DNA of 6,247 nucleotides from Burkholderiales bacterium (GCA_005777205.1 SXNB01000055.1:1-6247); one strand, 5' to 3'. Shown: positions 1-6,178, counted from the first letter of the stretch. Program-made: numbers and translations. The notes: a model not told the origin generated them from the letters alone.

Positions 1-1367
1 CGATTCTGCTGTTCCAGGACCTCGCGGTGCTCCCGATGCTGGCGCTGCTGCCCCTGCTGGGCGCCGCCGGGGCGGGCTCGAGCTTCTCGTGGGGCGGGCT
101 CGCCTTCGCCGTGGGCGTGATCGGCGCCACCCTGGTGGGCGGCCATTTCCTGATGCGGCCGGTGTTCCGCTACGTGGCGCGGATGCGCCAGCGCGAAATT
201 TTCACCGCGCTCGCTCTGCTGCTGGTGATCGGCATCGCCGGGGCCTACGAGAGGGCGGGGCTGTCCATGGCGCTAGGCAGTTTCCTCGCCGGCGTGCTGC
301 TCGCCGATTCCGAGTACCGCCACGAGATCGAGGCGGCGGTGGAGCCCTTCAAGGGCCTGCTGCTGGGGCTATTCTTCGTCGCCGTCGGGATGAGCGTCGA
401 CTTTGGCCTGCTGTTCGGCAAGCCGCTGCTGATCCTCGGGATCATCGTCGGCCTGTTCGCGATCAAGGGCGCCATACTGTGGTTGATCGCCCGCGCGGCG
501 AAGCTGCCGCTGGGGGAAACCCCGCTGTTCATCCTGCTCCTCGCGCAGGGCGGCGAGTTCGCCTTCGTGCTGCTCACGGTGGGCGTGCAGCAGCAGGTGC
601 TGCCCGTTGCAACCGCGCAGGCGATCACGCTCGCGGTGGCCCTGTCCATGCTGAGCACCCCGTTCCTGCTCATCCTGCAAGACAGGGTGATCCTGCCGCG
701 CCTGAAGGTTGACGCGCCGGCGGAGACCGAGGACACGCCCGAGGAGGGCAAGGTGATCGTCGCTGGCCTCGGGCGCGTCGGTCAGGTGGTGGCGCGCCTG
801 CTGCACGGCGCCGGCCACGATCCCACCATCCTCGACGACGACCTGGACCATGTCGAACAATCGCGGCGCTTCGGCTTTCGCGTGTTCTACGGCGACGCCA
901 CCCGCCTCGACCTGCTGGAGGCGGCGGGAGCGGCGCGGGCGGAATTCCTCATCATTACGCTGGACGATCCGGACGCCACGTCACACCTGGCCCGGACAGC
1001 AATCAAGCATTTCCCCAACCTGTGCGTCATCGCCCGCGCACGCGACATGCGCCACCTGTTCGAGCTCCGCGACATTGGCGTCGAGATTGTCGAGCGCGAG
1101 ACCTTCCTGTCGGCGCTGGCCCTGGGACGCGCGGCGCTGGCGGCGGTGGTCGGCAACGCGGAGCGGGCGGCGCGCGCCGCACAGAGCTTCGCTGAGCATG
1201 ACAACGTGGTCCTGGCGAAGCTCTATGCGGTGCACAAGGACGAAGCCGACCAGAAGGTGTCGGTGTCCAACGAACTGCGCGAGCAGTTCGCGCGCACGCT
1301 GCGGGAGGACGAGGCGGCGAACGCGGCGGAGGCGAAGCCCGTATCCGCCTGCGAGAAGCCTGCGTGA
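1..1367 (+). CDS. Kef-type (CPA2) monovalent cation:proton antiporter with C-terminal RCK/TrkA-N domain, 5' end cut off
   Basis: Inner-membrane K+ efflux/H+ antiport protein of the KefB/KefC type. Reading frame is open from base 3; the GTG at 27 is internal, since the preceding codons read ILLFQDLAV, a conserved KefC-like membrane motif. About 454 residues are visible and roughly 150 N-terminal residues are missing compared with KefC (about 620). Numbering from the codon at 27, about eight hydrophobic segments cover residues 1-220, including LGSFLAGVLLA (83-93), FKGLLLGLFFVAVGMS (108-123) and LAQGGEFAFVLL (172-183). A linker leads to a Rossmann RCK domain with GLGRVG (247-252) and GDATR (289-293). 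The loop equivalent to KefC HALESDIE reads HEIEAAVE (99-106). The acidic, Ala-rich tail resembles KefC tails. It ends in a 4-base overlap with the next gene. Family is confident; glutathione gating is known for KefB/KefC but not demonstrable here. Confidence 0.9.
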   Translation, partial: ILLFQDLAVLPMLALLPLLGAAGAGSSFSWGGLAFAVGVIGATLVGGHFLMRPVFRYVARMRQREIFTALALLLVIGIAGAYERAGLSMALGSFLAGVLLADSEYRHEIEAAVEPFKGLLLGLFFVAVGMSVDFGLLFGKPLLILGIIVGLFAIKGAILWLIARAAKLPLGETPLFILLLAQGGEFAFVLLTVGVQQQVLPVATAQAITLAVALSMLSTPFLLILQDRVILPRLKVDAPAETEDTPEEGKVIVAGLGRVGQVVARLLHGAGHDPTILDDDLDHVEQSRRFGFRVFYGDATRLDLLEAAGAARAEFLIITLDDPDATSHLARTAIKHFPNLCVIARARDMRHLFELRDIGVEIVERETFLSALALGRAALAAVVGNAERAARAAQSFAEHDNVVLAKLYAVHKDEADQKVSVSNELREQFARTLREDEAANAAEAKPVSACEKPA

Positions 1368-2491
1368 GAATCGCGATCGCCGGCGCCGGGCCCGCCGGTT
1401 TGCTGTTCGCGCTGCTCTCGAAGCGGCGCCATCCCGGCTGGCACGTGGACGTGGTGGAGCAGAACCCGCCCGGCGCCACTTTCGGCTTCGGCGTGGTGTT
1501 CTCCGAGGGCGCGCTCGCGTTTCTCGAGCGTGATGCGCCGGATCTGCACCGCCTGCTGACCGCACGCATGGAAGCCTGGCCGATGCAGCGCATCGTGCAC
1601 CGCGATCAGGTGGTGGAGATCGACGGCAACGGTTTCTCCGCCATCGGGCGCCTCGAGTTGCTGCAGTTCCTACAGCCCCTGTGCCGGGAAGCGGGCGTGG
1701 CGCTGCACCACGGCCGCAGCATCGCCTCCGCCGCCGACCTCGGAGAGGCGGATCTCGTGGTGGCGGCCGACGGCGTGAATTCCGTGTTGCGGGCCGGGCG
1801 CGAAGGCGAGTTTGGCACACGCACCGAGTGGCTGGGCAACCGGTTCGCCTGGTACGGCGTCGAGCAGCCGTTTGATTGCCTGACGCTGACGTTCCGGGAG
1901 AACGTCGCCGGCGCCTTCGTCGCGCACCACTATCGCTATGCGCCGGCGATGAGCACGTTCCTGGTGGAGTGCGATGAGCCGACCTTCCACCGGGCCGGTT
2001 TAGGCAGGATGGCGGATGCGGACTCCCGGGCCTATTGCGAGCGGGTGTTCGCGGCCGAATTGGGCGGCCAGCCGCTCATCTCCAACAAGTCCGTCTGGCG
2101 CCGCTTCCCGCTGCTGTCGAACGGACACTGGAGCGCGGGCAATACGGTTCTGCTGGGTGACGCGCTGCGCACCATGCACTTCTCCATCGGGTCGGGCACG
2201 CGCGCGGCGTTCGAGGACGCCATCGCGCTGGACCGCGCCTTCGGCGAGACGGGCGAGGACGTGCCTGCCGCGCTGGCCGCATTCGAGCGCATTCGCCGTC
2301 CGGTGGTGGACAAGCTGTATGCCGCTGCCAACCAGAGCTCTTACTGGTACGAGAAGTTTCCGGAGAAGATGGCGCGTTTAGATGCCGTCGGCCTCGCCTA
2401 TGACTACATGACGCGTAGCGGCCGATTGTCGGATGCGCGCCTGACGCAGATGGCACCGAAATTCATGGCGAAAGTGGTGGCGGCACGATGA
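1364..2491 (+). CDS. Stand-alone FAD-dependent aromatic (probably aryl-CoA) hydroxylase, salicylyl-CoA 5-hydroxylase-like
   Basis: Class A flavoprotein monooxygenase of 375 residues. Visible motifs: the FAD-binding GAGPAG (7-12), an acidic E32 closing the second beta strand, the conserved Arg at 97, the DG motif ADG (135-137), and the GD motif LLGD (263-266) followed by HFSIGSGT (272-279). The FGFGVVFS stretch (41-48) and the HFSIGSGT segment are characteristic of the branch holding salicylyl-CoA 5-hydroxylase, the N-terminal half of 2-aminobenzoyl-CoA monooxygenase/reductase, and VioD. The Old Yellow Enzyme half found in the fused members is absent: the gene stops at 375 and a sirtuin follows. 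The usual His after the GD motif (GDAAHTAHFS type) is replaced, giving GDALRTMHFS. It starts with GTG overlapping the upstream stop (GTGA) and has no strong ribosome binding site, so translational coupling is likely. A gentisate dioxygenase nearby favours 5-hydroxylation of salicylyl-CoA, but the substrate is inferred. Confidence 0.85.
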   Translation: MRIAIAGAGPAGLLFALLSKRRHPGWHVDVVEQNPPGATFGFGVVFSEGALAFLERDAPDLHRLLTARMEAWPMQRIVHRDQVVEIDGNGFSAIGRLELLQFLQPLCREAGVALHHGRSIASAADLGEADLVVAADGVNSVLRAGREGEFGTRTEWLGNRFAWYGVEQPFDCLTLTFRENVAGAFVAHHYRYAPAMSTFLVECDEPTFHRAGLGRMADADSRAYCERVFAAELGGQPLISNKSVWRRFPLLSNGHWSAGNTVLLGDALRTMHFSIGSGTRAAFEDAIALDRAFGETGEDVPAALAAFERIRRPVVDKLYAAANQSSYWYEKFPEKMARLDAVGLAYDYMTRSGRLSDARLTQMAPKFMAKVVAAR

Positions 2492-3231
2492 TCGAAGAAG
2501 TGTGGCGCTGGGTGAAGGAGGCGAAGCGGGTCGTGGTTCTGACCGGCGCCGGCATCTCAACCGATTCGGGGATTCCGGACTTCCGCGGCCCGCAGGGGTT
2601 GTGGACGCGCAATCCGAAGGCGGTAAAGCTCTCCGACATCCGCTATTACATGTCTGATCCCGAGGTGCGGCGGCTGGCCTGGCAATCCCGCCTGGAGCAT
2701 TCGACTTGGCAGGCGAAGCCCAACGTCGGACACCTCGCGCTGGTGGATCTGGAGCGGCGCGGCAAACTGCACGCGCTCATCACCCAGAACATTGACGAGT
2801 TGCACCAGATCGCAGGCAACTCGCCGGACAAGGTGATCGAGGTCCACGGCACCGTTCGCAAGGCAGTGTGCATGAGCTGCGGCTGGCGCGGCCCGATGCT
2901 GGAGACGCTGGAGCGCGTCCGGGCTGGAGAGGCGGATCCGTCCTGCCTTGCCTGCGGCGGTATCCTGAAGAGCGACACGATTTCCTTCGGTCAGGCGCTG
3001 ATTCCGGAGGTGATCGACCGGGCCATGACCGTCGCGGCGCAGGCAGACCTGCTGGTGGCGGTCGGCTCGACGCTGCAGGTCTACCCGGTGGCGGGCGCGG
3101 TGCCGGCGGCGAAGGCGGCGGGGGCGAAGGTCGCCATCATTAATGCGCAGCCCACCGCGATGGACGACATTGCGGATGCGGTCCTGCCGGGATCGATCAG
3201 CGAGATCCTGCCCAGGATCTGCGCCGGATAG
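2488..3231 (+). CDS. Sir2-family NAD-dependent protein deacylase (sirtuin)
   Basis: Cytoplasmic enzyme that removes acyl groups from lysines, consuming NAD+ and releasing nicotinamide and O-acyl-ADP-ribose. At 247 residues it is a complete single-domain sirtuin. Visible motifs: GAGISTDSGIPDFRGP (20-35), TQNID (99-103), catalytic His120 in EVHG, a zinc-binding set Cys128/Cys131 and Cys153/Cys156, GSTLQVYP (193-200) replacing the more usual GTSL, and INAQPT (218-223). The PQGLWT sequence after the first motif lacks the Tyr/Arg pair of CobB-type desuccinylases and looks more like the SIRT6/7-like or actinobacterial subgroup; this subclass call is tentative. The motif around 167-169 reads FGQ where many family members have FGE. 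Its ATG overlaps the hydroxylase stop (ATGA), so it is co-translated with it. The context suggests an acyl-CoA ligase of aromatic degradation as target, by analogy with Rhodopseudomonas, without direct evidence. Confidence 0.93.
   Translation: MIEEVWRWVKEAKRVVVLTGAGISTDSGIPDFRGPQGLWTRNPKAVKLSDIRYYMSDPEVRRLAWQSRLEHSTWQAKPNVGHLALVDLERRGKLHALITQNIDELHQIAGNSPDKVIEVHGTVRKAVCMSCGWRGPMLETLERVRAGEADPSCLACGGILKSDTISFGQALIPEVIDRAMTVAAQADLLVAVGSTLQVYPVAGAVPAAKAAGAKVAIINAQPTAMDDIADAVLPGSISEILPRICAG
3203..3220. repeat. Perfect inverted repeat inside the 3' end of the sirtuin gene
   Basis: AGATCCTG and CAGGATCT flank a CC centre. As RNA this folds into a 7-bp stem with a four-base loop. It is followed by GC-rich sequence and no T-run, so it does not look like an intrinsic terminator. 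It may be a chance result of the codons for residues 239-244, or a transcript 3'-end stabiliser for the three-gene unit. Confidence 0.4.
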
Positions 3232-3269
3232 CGCGCTGTGCCAGAGACTCGACCCATCATGCAGTACGA

Positions 3270-3512
3270 ATGCCGATGACGCTGCGAGAGCGCGTGCGCC
3301 GCGCTCGGGTTTATTGGCGCTCGAGGGCGCTGTTCCAAGAGTCCCTGGTGGAGGGCCTGGCCTACACGCTGCAGCACCTCCCGCAGTCAGTGGAACTGCT
3401 CAAGCTCGACTGCGAGGGCGCGGAGTATCACCTGCTCGGCGACGACCGGTTCCTCGCGCACCTCGCCCCGCGCGAGATCTGCATGGACTACCACCGCGGG
3501 CCGGAGGCGTTG
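3270..3512 (+). pseudogene. FkbM-type methyltransferase remnant, internally deleted and truncated
   Basis: An open frame from the ATG at 3270 reads on to a stop at 3663-3665 (131 codons), but only the first 80 or so codons look like a protein family. The segment ELLKLDCEGAEYHLL followed by EICMDYHRGPE is the C-terminal signature of FkbM SAM-dependent methyltransferases (usual pattern LKxDxEGAE then MEYH). A basic start (LRERVRRARVYWRSRALF) is joined to it after about 20 residues, leaving no room for the roughly 100-residue SAM-binding region, so an internal deletion is inferred. Past about 3512 the frame runs antisense through a desaturase remnant and encodes low-complexity Gln/Glu/Asp residues, so that tail is not a real C-terminus. 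No convincing ribosome binding site precedes the ATG. Probably non-functional debris; a chimeric small protein cannot be excluded. Confidence 0.6.
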
Positions 3513-3855
3513 CCGGCGCAGCCCGAATATGCCCCTCAGCGGGATGAAGACGAGGCCCAGCACCAGCAGCTCCAGCACGAAATAGTCCAGGCCGTCACTG
3601 ACCTTCGCGGGGCCAGTCTTCACCGAATCGATGAAGCGCATCGGGAGGGCGACGCAGCAGGATGAGACTGGCGGCACCCAAGAGAAATGTGGCGACGATA
3701 CTGGTCCACAGGATGCCGCGGAAAAGGTCCAGGTTGGACTTGTAGAACGGCAACGTGTCCCTGGTCACCAGCAGGTCGGGGAACTGGAAGCAGAGTTACG
3801 CTAGCACGCTCAGCACGCCGAGCAGGCCCGAGGCGATGGCTGCGCGCCTGCCCAT
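3505..3855 (-). pseudogene. Sterol desaturase/fatty acid hydroxylase-like remnant with in-frame stop and frameshift
   Basis: Reading the - strand from an ATG at 3855-3853 gives MGRRAAIASGLLGVLSVLA, then TAA at 3798-3796. The same frame continues protein-like: LCFQFPDLLVTRDTLPFYK, a hydrophobic stretch GILWTSIVATFLLGAASLILLRR (3720-3649 region). The signal then moves to another frame, where codons from 3641 downwards give RFIDSVKTGPAK and then GLDYFVLELLVLGLVFIPL, ending in FGLRRQ near 3515. The LDYFVLELLxLGLVFIPLxxxFxLRRQ pattern resembles the membrane N-terminus of sterol desaturase family proteins as I recall them. One nonsense codon, one frame break and complete loss of the His-rich catalytic half indicate a decayed gene. 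The family name is moderately secure; decay is directly visible. It lies downstream of, and in the same direction as, the dioxygenase gene. Confidence 0.6.
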
Positions 3856-3893
3856 ACTGATGCTCAGCGTGCGGGACCTTCGGCCGGCGGCGG

Positions 3894-4892
3894 TCAGGCC
3901 CGGATCTCCCAGTCTTCCCGGTACAGGCCCAGGGCGCGCATCGCCGGGAAATCGTTGAACGAGAACAGCACCGATTCCTCGTGCGCGCCGTGGCGGTAGG
4001 TGGCCCACGACGGCAAGCAGAAGATGTCCTTCTCCTGCCATTCGAAGCGCTGGTCGCCCACCTCGGACCAGCCGCTGCCCGAAGCCACCTGGTAGATGAC
4101 GCTGCCGGTGTGGCGTACGGGATCACCGGCGGTTCCCTTCTTCAGCAGTTGCAGCCGCGCACCCATCGTCGGCATGACCGGCCCGTTCGTAAGCGGATTA
4201 CGGTACTCGTGCACGGCGCCGTCCTGCTTCAGCGCCGCGTAGCTTTCGTCCCATTTGTAGAGGAAGACCGGCGAATACGGCCTGGTCCAGTTGTCTCTCG
4301 ATAGCGGGGCGGGCGTTTGCACCGTTTGCGGGTGGACCTGGTAGAAGTTCGCGTCCAGCGAATTCATCAGCGGGATGTCCAGCCCGTCCTGCCAGACGCA
4401 TTGCGAACCGCTGGCCTCCACGCCGTGGTCGTGCCAGGTGCCGTTGGGCGTGAGCACGAAGTCGCGCGCCCCCAGCTTGAGCCGCTCGCCGTCCACCGCG
4501 GTGTAGGCGCCGCGGCCCTTCATGATGAAGCGCAGCGCCGAGGCCTGGTGGCGGTGCGCTGACGTGAACTCGCCCGGGTTCATCACTTGCACGCCGGTGT
4601 AGAGCAATCCCGCCGCCGCGCTCCACTCCCTGCGGCCCGGGTTGACCAGCATCACCACGCGGCGCGCGGCCTTCTCGGCCGAGACCAGCTGCGCCGCCCG
4701 GCGCACCATCGGCTCCACGTCGCGCCACTTCCAGTGCACCGGGACGGACTTCGGCTGCGGGTACCAGGGCTCGATGTCGTTAGCGACGTTCCATAGCGCG
4801 CCCAGTTCGAGCGCCTCGAGGTCCCGGTAGTAGGCCTTGAGTTCAGGGGTGTCCTCGACGTTGGCCCGGCCAATGACGTTTTCGCGCTTCAT
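3894..4892 (-). CDS. Gentisate 1,2-dioxygenase-like bicupin ring-cleavage dioxygenase
   Basis: Cytosolic Fe(II) enzyme that, in this family, opens gentisate (2,5-dihydroxybenzoate) to maleylpyruvate with O2. The 332 residues form two cupin domains. The first holds the metal site: His113 and His115 in the PGEFTSAHRHQASALRF segment, the usual second strand motif LTPNGTWHDHG with His154/His156, and the family-typical GAYTAVDGER between. The second cupin has RHTGSVIYQVASGSG (260-274), LPSWATYRHG (293-302) and an ending LFSFNDFPAMRALGLYRE (309-326) typical of gentisate dioxygenases. Length is near the family norm of about 340-370. The ATG at 4892 is preceded by AGGAGG with only a 2-base gap, a short spacing. 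Related enzymes cleave 1-hydroxy-2-naphthoate, salicylate or substituted salicylates, so the exact substrate remains open. It is divergent from the transporter genes. Confidence 0.88.
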   Translation of the reverse strand: MKRENVIGRANVEDTPELKAYYRDLEALELGALWNVANDIEPWYPQPKSVPVHWKWRDVEPMVRRAAQLVSAEKAARRVVMLVNPGRREWSAAAGLLYTGVQVMNPGEFTSAHRHQASALRFIMKGRGAYTAVDGERLKLGARDFVLTPNGTWHDHGVEASGSQCVWQDGLDIPLMNSLDANFYQVHPQTVQTPAPLSRDNWTRPYSPVFLYKWDESYAALKQDGAVHEYRNPLTNGPVMPTMGARLQLLKKGTAGDPVRHTGSVIYQVASGSGWSEVGDQRFEWQEKDIFCLPSWATYRHGAHEESVLFSFNDFPAMRALGLYREDWEIRA

Positions 4893-4894
4893 GG

Positions 4895-4900
4895 CCTCCT
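4895..4900 (-). promoter_or_regulatory. Ribosome binding site of the dioxygenase gene, unusually close to ATG
   Basis: AGGAGG on the - strand, a full anti-16S match, sits 2 bases from the ATG at 4892. The usual gap is about 5-9 bases. No better in-frame start is visible nearby, and the protein N-terminus fits the family, so the ATG is retained. Confidence 0.6.
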
Positions 4901-4924
4901 AGTCTATACTTATCTTACTATTTT

Positions 4925-4931
4925 AAAGGAG
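4925..4931 (+). promoter_or_regulatory. Ribosome binding site fixing the GTG start of the binding-protein gene
   Basis: AAAGGAG lies 6 bases before the GTG at 4938. The optimal spacing, and the signal peptide that begins exactly there, decide this start. Confidence 0.8.
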
Positions 4932-4937
4932 AAAACC

Positions 4938-6125
4938 GTGAGAACCCTATTGCATAAGGCTGTTCTGGCGAGCCTGGTTGCGGGTCTGTTTGCCGCTGCG
5001 CCTGCGCTGGCGCAGCAGAAGGTGAAGATTGGCTTCATTACGACGCTGTCGGGCCCGCAGGGGGTGATCGGCAACGACATGCGTAACTCGGTGGAGATGG
5101 CGCTGGACCACCTGGGCCGCAAGATGGGTGGCCTGCCGGTGGAGATCATCTACGGCGACGACCAGGTCAAGCCCGACGTGGGCAAGCAGATCGCCGACGA
5201 GATGCTCAAGAAGCACCAGGTGAATTTCGTCGCCGGGGTGATCTGGTCGAACGTGATGCTGGCGGTGGCGCCCACGGTGACCGGCGCGGGCACGCTGATG
5301 ATCGGCACCAACGCCGGCCCCAACCAGCTCGCGGGCAAGGAATGCAGCGAGCGCTACTTCAACACCTCCTGGCAGAACGACCAGACCCCCGGGGCGATGG
5401 GCAAGTACATGCAGGACGCCGGTCTCAACGACATCTACGTCATGGCGCCCAACTACGCCGCGGGCAAGGACATGGTCAACGGCTTCAAGCGCTACTTCAA
5501 GGGCCGCATCGTGGACGAGGTGTTCACGCGCCTGGGCCAGACCGACTACCAGGCCGAGCTCTCGCAGCTGCGCTCGAAGAACCCGAAGGCGGTGTTCGTG
5601 TTCTACCCCGGCGGCATGGGCATCTCGTTCCTGCGCCAGTATTCCGAGGCCGGCCTGCGCGGCCAGTTCCCGCTGTACTCGGTGTACACGGTGGACGAGC
5701 TCTCCATCCCCGCGGTCAAGCACGCCGCGCTGGGCCAGATCGAGACGCGCTACTGGAGCCCGGACCTGAAGAACCCGGCCAACCAGAAGTTCGTCGGCGA
5801 CTACCAGAAGAAGCACGGCAGTAGGCTGCCGTCGTTCTACGGCGCGCAGAGCTATGACGGCATGATGCTGATCGATTCTGCGGTGCGCGCGGTGAAGGGC
5901 AACCTGACCGACCAGAAGGGGATGATCGCGGCGATGCGCAAGGCGGACTTTGCCTCCACACGCGGCAAGTTCAGCTATAACACCAACCACCACCCGATCC
6001 AGAATTTCTACCTGCTCAAGGCGGTGGCGGGACAGGCGGGCAAGGACCCGGTGATGGAGATCCAGAAGACGGTGTTCACCAACCACAAGGACGCCTTCTA
6101 CAAGGACTGCCCGATGAAGTGGTGA
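4938..6125 (+). CDS. Branched-chain amino acid-type ABC transporter periplasmic substrate-binding protein (LivJ-like, Peripla_BP_6)
   Basis: Periplasmic receptor that captures the ligand and delivers it to a LivHMGF-type importer. The 395-residue protein has a Sec signal peptide: basic MRTLLHK, hydrophobic core, and an AxA site (A23-L24-A25) with cleavage expected before Gln26. There is no lipobox cysteine, so it should be soluble. The mature part begins VKIGFITTLSGPQGVIGNDM (29-48), the opening of type I binding folds, followed by EIIYGDDQ (69-76), the ligand-pocket region GTNAG (123-127), and FYGAQSYDGMMLI (300-312). C136 and C391 are the only cysteines. Codon choice (AAG, AAC, GAC, CTG, CAG) is highly biased, suggesting strong expression. 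Subfamilies of this fold bind aromatic acids in soil proteobacteria, and the adjacent ring-cleavage gene supports such a ligand, though the sequence alone does not prove it. Confidence 0.92.
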   Translation: MRTLLHKAVLASLVAGLFAAAPALAQQKVKIGFITTLSGPQGVIGNDMRNSVEMALDHLGRKMGGLPVEIIYGDDQVKPDVGKQIADEMLKKHQVNFVAGVIWSNVMLAVAPTVTGAGTLMIGTNAGPNQLAGKECSERYFNTSWQNDQTPGAMGKYMQDAGLNDIYVMAPNYAAGKDMVNGFKRYFKGRIVDEVFTRLGQTDYQAELSQLRSKNPKAVFVFYPGGMGISFLRQYSEAGLRGQFPLYSVYTVDELSIPAVKHAALGQIETRYWSPDLKNPANQKFVGDYQKKHGSRLPSFYGAQSYDGMMLIDSAVRAVKGNLTDQKGMIAAMRKADFASTRGKFSYNTNHHPIQNFYLLKAVAGQAGKDPVMEIQKTVFTNHKDAFYKDCPMKW

Positions 6126-6146
6126 GGCGCACCCCGTAGCCGAACC

Positions 6147-6176
6147 AGGGGCGCGGGCGACCGCGCCCCTTTTTTT
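6147..6176 (+). terminator. Intrinsic terminator between binding-protein and permease genes
   Basis: A perfect 9-bp GC stem (6148-6156 pairing with 6161-6169) is capped by a GCGA loop, a GNRA tetraloop, and followed by seven T residues (6170-6176); an A-T pair (6147/6170) can extend it. It should end most transcripts after the binding protein, leaving a fraction to read into the permease, consistent with the excess of binding protein usual in ABC importers. Its T-run ends two bases before the permease ATG. Confidence 0.9.
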
Positions 6177-6178
6177 CC

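Larger units (their letters stand above)
4893..4937. promoter_or_regulatory. Compact AT-rich divergent promoter region
   Basis: Only 45 bases separate the dioxygenase start from the binding-protein start, and they are far more AT-rich than anything else here. On the + strand TATACT at 4905-4910 is a good -10 candidate, placing transcript start near 4917 with a very short leader; no clear -35 is visible 16-18 bases upstream (inside the dioxygenase gene). On the - strand TAAAAT (4925-4920) is a possible -10, again without a clear -35. Lack of good -35 elements would suit activator dependence. The decamer AGTCTATACT at 4901-4910 is a palindrome in 8 of 10 positions and might be part of an operator. 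Promoter assignment is by inspection only. Confidence 0.45.

Noticed and set aside
27..29. GTG at 27 as the true start of the antiporter
   Set aside because: The frame is open upstream and encodes the conserved LLFQD membrane motif, so the gene begins before the window.
850..1533. + strand open frame across the antiporter/hydroxylase junction
   Set aside because: Arg/Thr/Ser-rich out-of-frame shadow crossing two real coding regions.
981..1820. Long - strand open frame opposite the antiporter and hydroxylase
   Set aside because: Arg/Pro/Ala-rich translation with no family features; a by-product of high GC on the strand opposite two well-supported genes.
3866..3893. Possible terminator after the dioxygenase gene on the - strand
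   Set aside because: Only a short GACC/GGTC pairing with no T-run; not convincing.
4900..4920. TAGT...ACTA ends of the divergent region as a GntR-type operator
   Set aside because: Only four-base arms separated by 13 bases, and the interior does not fit the TNGT-N3-ACNA consensus.
4947..6086. 379-codon - strand open frame opposite the binding-protein gene
   Set aside because: His/Leu/Val/Arg-rich composition typical of antisense reading of a biased gene; the + strand frame has a signal peptide, ribosome binding site and clear family.
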